From: JBAXXL01 sp038206725
GTDB taxonomy: Bacteria > Bacteroidota > Ignavibacteria > Kapaibacteriales > UBA2268
DNA length: 64,000 bases
Reading direction: 5' to 3'
Assembly (NCBI GenBank): GCA_038206725.1
Contig: JBBRAO010000002.1
Coordinates: 1-64,000, forward strand
Shown here: positions 58,970-64,000 of the stretch, piece by piece
Numbering within the stretch: position 1 is the stretch's first letter
How the letters are laid out: the number at the start of each line of letters is the position of its first letter
The notes under the pieces: model-generated
What the model was told of the DNA's origin: nothing
Databases searched by the model: none
The model's input: only the letters and a program-made list of their open reading frames with translations
Program-made: the position numbers and the translations under genes

Positions 58970-60019
58970 ATGAAACTATCAGAATTCAAATTTAAAATAC
59001 CAAAAAATCTTATATCTGAATACCCGGCGGACCCAAGAAGTTCGGCGAAAATGATGGTTTTAGATAAAAAAACCGGCGAATTGGAAGAGAAAAAAGTCAG
59101 CGACTTAGTAGATTTATTAAAGCGCGGTGATTGCGTTGTTCTGAACGAAACAAAAGTATTCCCAGCTAAATTCCTTGGATATAAAGAGAAAACCAACGCA
59201 GAAATAGAAGTAATGCTTCTGCGTGAGTTGAATAAAGAGGATAAAATATGGGATGTTTTAGTCGAGCCCGCTAGAAAAGTCCGCATAGGAAATAAAATTT
59301 ATTTTGACGATGGAAAATTTTATTGCGAAGTAATAGATAACACAACAAACCGTGGCAGAACAGTACGCTTCAGCTATAACGGCGAACTGTTCAATGAAAT
59401 CGAACGCATAGGTAAAATGCCTCTACCGGAATATGTTAGCCGTCCCGCTGAGCTTGAAGATAAAGAACGCTACCAAACAGTATTTGCTAACGATAAATTT
59501 ATCGCCTCAATCGCTCCTCCTTCGGCAGGCTTATTTTTAACGCAAGATATGCTTGACGCTATGGTAGAAAAAGGCGTAAGAATAGCAAAAGTCGTTATGA
59601 ATATCGGCTTGGGGATTTTTGAAGAAGTGGAAGTGGAAGACATAACTAAGCATCGTATGTATTCGGAATATTTCGAAATCTCACGCGAAAATGCCGAGAT
59701 AATCAACAAATCGCTTAAAGCAAAAAAACAAGTTTACGCAATTGGTACCAGTGTAGTACGTGCTTTGGAAAATTCTGTTTTGACCACAGGAACGGTAAAG
59801 CCTAACAAAGGTTGGACCGATAAATTCATCTATCCAAATTATGAATTTAAAATCGCTACAGCTATGTTGACAAGTTTCCATCCGTCGGCTACACCATCTA
59901 TCCTTTGCTCGTGCGCATTTTGCAATAACGACCGCGAATTGCTGATGAAAATCTACAAAAAAGCAATCAAAAACGAATACAATTTCCACGTATTCGGCGA
60001 TGCTTTCTTGATGAAATAG
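58970..60019 (+). CDS. queA: S-adenosylmethionine:tRNA ribosyltransferase-isomerase
   Basis: 349 residues from the ATG at 58970, the usual MKLSEF start; an upstream TTG in frame is rejected. QueA adds the epoxycyclopentane part of queuosine from SAM to preQ1-tRNA. Motifs: LISEYPADPRSSAKMMVL near the N terminus, VLNETKVFPAKFLGYKE, PLPEYV, TVFANDKFIASIAPPSAGLF, and KPNKGWTDKFIYPNYEF towards the end. Divergent from ispF; terminator follows. Confidence 0.96.
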   Translation: MKLSEFKFKIPKNLISEYPADPRSSAKMMVLDKKTGELEEKKVSDLVDLLKRGDCVVLNETKVFPAKFLGYKEKTNAEIEVMLLRELNKEDKIWDVLVEPARKVRIGNKIYFDDGKFYCEVIDNTTNRGRTVRFSYNGELFNEIERIGKMPLPEYVSRPAELEDKERYQTVFANDKFIASIAPPSAGLFLTQDMLDAMVEKGVRIAKVVMNIGLGIFEEVEVEDITKHRMYSEYFEISRENAEIINKSLKAKKQVYAIGTSVVRALENSVLTTGTVKPNKGWTDKFIYPNYEFKIATAMLTSFHPSATPSILCSCAFCNNDRELLMKIYKKAIKNEYNFHVFGDAFLMK

Positions 60020-60044
60020 ATACTATATAATAAAATTAAATTTA

Positions 60045-60075
60045 ATGACGATTCCTCCGGATCGTCATTTTTTTT
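60045..60075 (+). terminator. terminator of queA
   Basis: AATGACGAT/ATCGTCATT stem with loop TCCTCCGG and eight or more T, 26 bases past the queA stop. Confidence 0.85.
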
Positions 60076-60265
60076 GTGATGATGCTGTTTTTACATAGTA
60101 ATTTATTAACTTTGTAAAAAGTAATATAGCAAAAAACTATTTGTTATTTTCAAATTTTATTGAATGTTCTTTAAAATGTAGAAACAATTATAACGGTATG
60201 CCGACGGATTCATATCGCTGAATATATTTAGCAACTAACCATTTATTTTTTGCAGAGTGTGTTTT

Positions 60266-63200
60266 ATGAAACCAAGATTTATTACATTAGTAGCTCTTTT
60301 TCTTCTTGTAATGGGAATAAAGAGCAGTGCTGACTCGATTTGGGAAAATGTGAAATTTCCAAAGATCAGCTCTTCAATTACCGCAATAGCAGTGAGAGGC
60401 GATTACATTTATTTAGGGACTTCGGCAGACGGGTTATTCTACTCCAGTGATGTTGGGAAAAACTGGTTACAGTCCAAAAATAATCTTAACACAATGAACA
60501 TTAATTTTATCGCGACAAAAGGAACGGATTTAGTGTTCGTTTTCAGCGATCAAGAAGTTGCCATCAGCACGGACAATTGTAAGACGTGGACAAAAAACAG
60601 TTGGTTTATGGAGGTGCAGGAAAATATCCAGTGTGTTGGTTTCGGACCTTGGGGAAATCTATTCCTTGGCACCGACAAAAATGTATGGAAATCAATTGAT
60701 GATGGCACAAGGTTTACCAAAATCAGCACCCCGCTTGAAAAAATTGATGCGAGGGCTATCGCTCTTAATGGTCGAGAGTATGTATATGTTGCCGACCACC
60801 TGCGAGACGCCGGAGAAATATTTCGGACTAAAAACTCGGGTACCGATTGGGAGGGCGTTCACAAGGGAATGACACCACCATACAAAGCAAAATCATTATA
60901 CGTTTGCACTGGAGATAGACTGTATGCTCATATTGATAACTTGATTTATACTTCCACCGATTATGGTGACAATTGGACTGAAATTGATGTTCCATTAAAG
61001 GATATACCGATAAGAAAAATTCGCCCGAATAAAAAAGGTGATTTGATAGTTATTCAAGGAGATAAAGTCTCTATATGGGATATTGAACGAAGCAAATGGA
61101 TTTTCGATGACAATGATATGGTATTGCCGATTGATATATTAGATATTGTAATTGGCGAAGACGACGGTGTAATCCAAATAATCGGTAAAGAAGGTATGTA
61201 TAAAAGTAAAATCGGTATTGATGATTATATAAAAGATTACAGCCTGAGCTACACCTGCAAAGTAATAAATGGCAAATATGATCCCGTGCCAAACACAACA
61301 TTTGATTTGTTTTTAAACAATTTAAAAGTTGGGCAGGTAACTACTGATGGATCCGGTAGCTTTAAAACCGGTTCATACAAAGCAAAAATTGGAGATTCAT
61401 TAAGAATCGAAAAAAAGGTTGAGGGTACATCCACAATCAAAGCGGGTCATCAAAATCTTAACAACATAATGTACGAGGTATATGTTGATAATACAGAGAT
61501 AAATGAGAATGGTATTAACAGCGATTATGTGTTAGACAAAGAATTTAATATAACTTTAAAATTCAGACACACCACTCTTCGTTATAACCTTTTAGTTTCA
61601 GTTGAATGGGATGCTAATAAAGCATATTTAGATACTTTGAAAACCCAATTCCGCAACCTTTCAAATTATTTATACGATGTTACAGATGGGCAATTATATT
61701 TGAACCAAGTTGATATATATGATAACAAAGAGCAATGGAATAATTGCGATATCAAGATATATGCAAGTAATATGGTATGGCCTAATGCTTGGGTTGCTTA
61801 TATCCACAAGACCACAGGCGAAGTTAATATGCCGCGTCTTTGGTTGGGCAATTCAAATGCTTCGAGAAATAATTCGGCTAATAATAATTGGCTCGAAGGG
61901 AACAAAGCATCAAATTTCAGGACCTTTGGACACGAACTTGGGCATTATATGTTTGGGTTTTATGACGAATATGTTTATCCTGATACAATGAAAGGTAAAA
62001 AAATTCCTCAAGATTATAATTATGGATTTATGGATTACCAATATCCTAGTGGCGATCAATTTGCTTCAGAAATGTCATACTACGATCGTTATCACGATTG
62101 GGAGAACAAGGGATATTACAAATGCACAGCCCAATGGGTCTATAACAAATCTACCTGTTGGGACCAATTCAAAAAGGAAAACGAAAAAACTTATGGGAAT
62201 ATAATTGCAAAAATTTATTCCGCAAACGACCGTACAGGTTCTAGTTCTAAAATTATATCAGGTCCAAATAATAATCTTACGAAACCCGATTGGAATGTTG
62301 GCAAGAAATTGTTCGGTAACATTCATAATAATGAAAATGGTTCAGGTACCGCAGAAATAATATGCAAATTAAACGGGGGACCATTCCCAAATGTAGATTT
62401 AAGCCTATATAGGTCGTCTGATATGAATATGTTCACTAAAAAACATAACCAAGGAAGAACAGCCGATAATGGTTACGCGAAAATCATAGGTGCTCAAGTC
62501 GGGAATCGTGTTCGATGCTCGTTTATGGATGAAAATCAAAATGAAATCTGGCAAGCACACGTTGATGTATATCAAGTAAACCCATTTATGAAAAGTGAAT
62601 TATTGTCAACCTTAGATGTCGATATGCACCTTGCCGATGGCGATTTCCTCTTGGATAATGAATTACGTTACAACAATAACAGAAAATTGGAATTTGTAGC
62701 CCGTCCTCAAAAACAATTTGATACTCCACCAGCTCTTGAAGTTGATTATATGGAACAGGGACCGGTTATTGAGAAATTCCCTTATGATAACACTATTGGT
62801 GGTTATAAATTTGAATTCGGCGGAGGATTGGATAATACATTCACTACGAATATAATTATGTACGATACTGACAATCAAGAAGTTCCTGTTCCCGTAGAAT
62901 TTAAAATGAACGAAAATACACTTGATGTTAAATCATCTAATGGTGGATTAATGTTAAGTTTAGATCCAGAAAACAGTTCCGGATTAGAAAACGTGCCTGT
63001 GGCATCCTGCGGTTTGTTTTCTTCCCGAGGAGGATTGAATCAAGACGCCGAACGCGGTAGTGATATTTTCTACATTGCTTCCTATCCAAATAAATTACAA
63101 GCGAATAGCAACAATTTGCTCAGCATTAGGTATGATAGGTCGAAATTAGTTAAAAAAGTGGATACTTTATTAAATGTCTATCGCTGGGATTACAATAAAC

Positions 63201-63595
63201 GCACTTGGACGAGATTGGGCGGTCAAATTGATACAGCACAAAAATCTGTTTCTTGCTTAATTAATTCTGCAGGAACTTTTTCTCTATTCACTTTTGACCC
63301 ACTTAGCGGAGTAAACGACAACAAAGACCGTGGTATGTTGGATTTGAACATTACTCCTAATCCGGCTCACGATTACGCTACGATTTCATTCGTTTTAACG
63401 GACGCCGAATATGTAACGTTAAGCATTACAAACGCTTTAGGGATTGAAGTTGCCAAGATATTGGATAACCAATTGCTTGCTTACGGTCGTCGTGAAATCA
63501 AGATTCCTTGCGGTAATTTACCGAACGGCGTTTACTTCTGTACTGTAAAATACGCTAATGTATTTGAAACAATTAAATTAATGGTTAACGATTAA
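60266..63595 (+). CDS. T9SS-sorted CLCA-like metalloprotease with propeller
   Basis: 1109 residues. ATG at 60266 gives a clean signal peptide (about 1-21). The N-terminal third is a beta-propeller of BNR/YCF48-like repeats (about 25-330, YLGTSADGLFYSSDVGKNW, LFLGTDKNVWKSIDDG). A middle beta domain follows (about 335-420). The catalytic region (about 420-640) contains HELGHYMFGFYDEY at 556-569, which matches the HExxH..(6)..DE motif of the N-terminal metalloprotease domain of CLCA proteins. Ig-like beta domains precede the C-terminal type A T9SS sorting domain (about 1025-1109, ITPNPAHDYATISF, LPNGVYFC, ending LMVND). Probably a secreted zinc protease or adhesin. Confidence 0.8.
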   Translation: MKPRFITLVALFLLVMGIKSSADSIWENVKFPKISSSITAIAVRGDYIYLGTSADGLFYSSDVGKNWLQSKNNLNTMNINFIATKGTDLVFVFSDQEVAISTDNCKTWTKNSWFMEVQENIQCVGFGPWGNLFLGTDKNVWKSIDDGTRFTKISTPLEKIDARAIALNGREYVYVADHLRDAGEIFRTKNSGTDWEGVHKGMTPPYKAKSLYVCTGDRLYAHIDNLIYTSTDYGDNWTEIDVPLKDIPIRKIRPNKKGDLIVIQGDKVSIWDIERSKWIFDDNDMVLPIDILDIVIGEDDGVIQIIGKEGMYKSKIGIDDYIKDYSLSYTCKVINGKYDPVPNTTFDLFLNNLKVGQVTTDGSGSFKTGSYKAKIGDSLRIEKKVEGTSTIKAGHQNLNNIMYEVYVDNTEINENGINSDYVLDKEFNITLKFRHTTLRYNLLVSVEWDANKAYLDTLKTQFRNLSNYLYDVTDGQLYLNQVDIYDNKEQWNNCDIKIYASNMVWPNAWVAYIHKTTGEVNMPRLWLGNSNASRNNSANNNWLEGNKASNFRTFGHELGHYMFGFYDEYVYPDTMKGKKIPQDYNYGFMDYQYPSGDQFASEMSYYDRYHDWENKGYYKCTAQWVYNKSTCWDQFKKENEKTYGNIIAKIYSANDRTGSSSKIISGPNNNLTKPDWNVGKKLFGNIHNNENGSGTAEIICKLNGGPFPNVDLSLYRSSDMNMFTKKHNQGRTADNGYAKIIGAQVGNRVRCSFMDENQNEIWQAHVDVYQVNPFMKSELLSTLDVDMHLADGDFLLDNELRYNNNRKLEFVARPQKQFDTPPALEVDYMEQGPVIEKFPYDNTIGGYKFEFGGGLDNTFTTNIIMYDTDNQEVPVPVEFKMNENTLDVKSSNGGLMLSLDPENSSGLENVPVASCGLFSSRGGLNQDAERGSDIFYIASYPNKLQANSNNLLSIRYDRSKLVKKVDTLLNVYRWDYNKRTWTRLGGQIDTAQKSVSCLINSAGTFSLFTFDPLSGVNDNKDRGMLDLNITPNPAHDYATISFVLTDAEYVTLSITNALGIEVAKILDNQLLAYGRREIKIPCGNLPNGVYFCTVKYANVFETIKLMVND

Positions 63596-63638
63596 GAAGA
63601 AAATGTTACTTTGACTAAGCAGGTGCTTAGATAAAACA

Positions 63639-63675
63639 AATAAGAGGCGTTTTAATTAAGACGTCTCTTATTTTT
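63639..63675 (+). terminator. terminator after CLCA-like gene
   Basis: AAATAAGAGGCGT/GACGTCTCTTATTT imperfect stem with a T run, 43 bases past the stop codon. Confidence 0.7.
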
Positions 63676-63695
63676 GAAGGGGGTAGATTCATCCG

Positions 63696-63823
63696 ATGAC
63701 TTCATCAAATCGGGCGAATATAAAGAGTCTGCCGCGAGGAATGTATTTTGTGAAAGTGGCTGGCGAAACGGCTAAGTTTGTAAAGATGTAGTTGCTTTTG
63801 TTCCCAATCAGAAGTTTGGGAAC
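63696..63823 (+). pseudogene. orphan T9SS sorting-domain tail (copy B) with hairpin repeat
   Basis: A 31-codon frame with ATG at 63696 reads MTSSNRANIKSLPRGMYFVK, then VAGETAKFVKM and TAG at 63789-63791. It is the last part of a type A T9SS C-terminal domain without a body. The hairpin GTTCCCAA/TTGGGAAC (63800-63823) follows. The whole block is similar over about 120 bases to the inverted copy at 24547-24636 and its hairpin. The ATG may be accidental, as a palindrome fragment sits just upstream. Confidence 0.7.
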
Positions 63824-64000
63824 GAGACACGGAGGAAGAATATTCTTAGCTGAAGGAGAATTCTAATCCTAAAACAGACCAAAATTGTTGACTCACAGCC
63901 TTAATATTTCCAATTCTTTTGAACTCATTTTCCGGAATATTTGTCAAAAGTGGGTACATAACGCAAAAAAATGTTAATTTTGAAATTGCATTTTAAAATA
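63824..64000. other. right-edge intergenic stretch
   Basis: No gene is seen. A TAATTTTG at 63975-63982 fits the phylum's -7 box on the plus strand and may belong to a gene beyond the window; no matching -33 TTTG is at the right distance (nearest TTG 63941-63943, too far). Confidence 0.4.

Noticed and set aside
58723..59286. 187-codon minus-strand frame across ispF and queA
   Set aside because: Antisense to the conserved N terminus of queA and out of frame with ispF; no family features.

Overview
The window is AT-rich bacterial DNA, densely coding, most likely from the Bacteroidota/Chlorobiota (FCB) group. Evidence for this placement: three large proteins end in type A type IX secretion (T9SS) C-terminal sorting domains; there are candidate T9SS accessory lipoproteins (PorW/SprE-like and PorE-like); the succinate dehydrogenase/fumarate reductase flavoprotein is of the 637-residue Bacteroidota kind; and several promoters fit the Bacteroidota sigma consensus (TTTG or TTG, about 20 bases, TAnnTTTG). 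Shine-Dalgarno-like AGGAG motifs precede many genes, which is commoner in Chlorobiota/Ignavibacteria/Kapabacteria relatives than in Bacteroidia, so a lineage in that neighbourhood is my best guess. No rRNA is present to settle it.

Layout. 0.6-3.5 kb (minus): rpmH-rnpA-yidD-yidC from a clear promoter. 3.8-6.4 kb (plus): a secreted IgGFc-domain T9SS cargo. 6.5-8.6 kb (minus): a divergent EF-G paralogue. 9.3-12.7 kb (minus): a cysteine-rich triad (small CC protein, TonB-dependent receptor, HMA-domain protein), probably for copper or another soft metal. 12.9-16.1 kb (plus): STAS protein, ExbB, two ExbD and TonB, which would energise that and other receptors; then a small membrane protein, a PstS-like lipoprotein and a TPR protein (16.3-19.3 kb). 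19.5-24.3 kb (plus): lytic transglycosylase, FtsH (TTG start) and a DUF349-like repeat protein. 24.7-27.4 kb (minus): a T9SS cargo of eight fibronectin-like modules, divergent from nadC. 28.5-39.2 kb (mostly minus): small membrane protein, AlkD-like protein, tRNA-Leu and tRNA-Val, PQQ-propeller lipoprotein, FmdB zinc ribbon, HydF, then ymdB-sdhA-lipoprotein-alanine racemase-like operon, rplS and a PD-(D/E)xK protein. 39.3-45.2 kb (plus): type 1 periplasmic binding lipoprotein, PorW/SprE-like TPR lipoprotein with an outer-membrane barrel protein, and a Spy-like lipoprotein. 45.3-48.2 kb (minus): NuoE-like protein, deoC, glycosyltransferase. 48.3-49.8 kb (plus): trmB and a DUF3108 protein. 49.8-53.8 kb (minus): membrane protein, ComEA-like protein with PorE-like OmpA lipoprotein, three tandem DUF3795 proteins. 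54.0-58.8 kb (minus): adaptor, MacB-like permease lacking an ATPase and a BamA-like barrel in one overlapping operon, and ispF. 59.0-63.6 kb (plus): queA and a T9SS cargo with a CLCA-like zinc-protease motif.

The intergenic gaps are the odd part. They hold a 131-bp MITE-like element (two full copies and one decayed), a 144-bp element with long inverted ends, several palindromic repeat families, a HepT fragment, a DUF2283 remnant and four short orphan T9SS sorting-domain tails. All four orphan tails lie beside one of the repeats. Two of them share sequence across the coding tail and into a downstream hairpin. This suggests that sorting-domain tails decay or are moved together with repeats in this genome.

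Strongest leads for something undescribed: the ATPase-less adaptor/permease/BamA-like trio, the cysteine-rich metal triad, and the repeat-associated T9SS tails. All function calls come from reading motifs by eye; no database search was possible.
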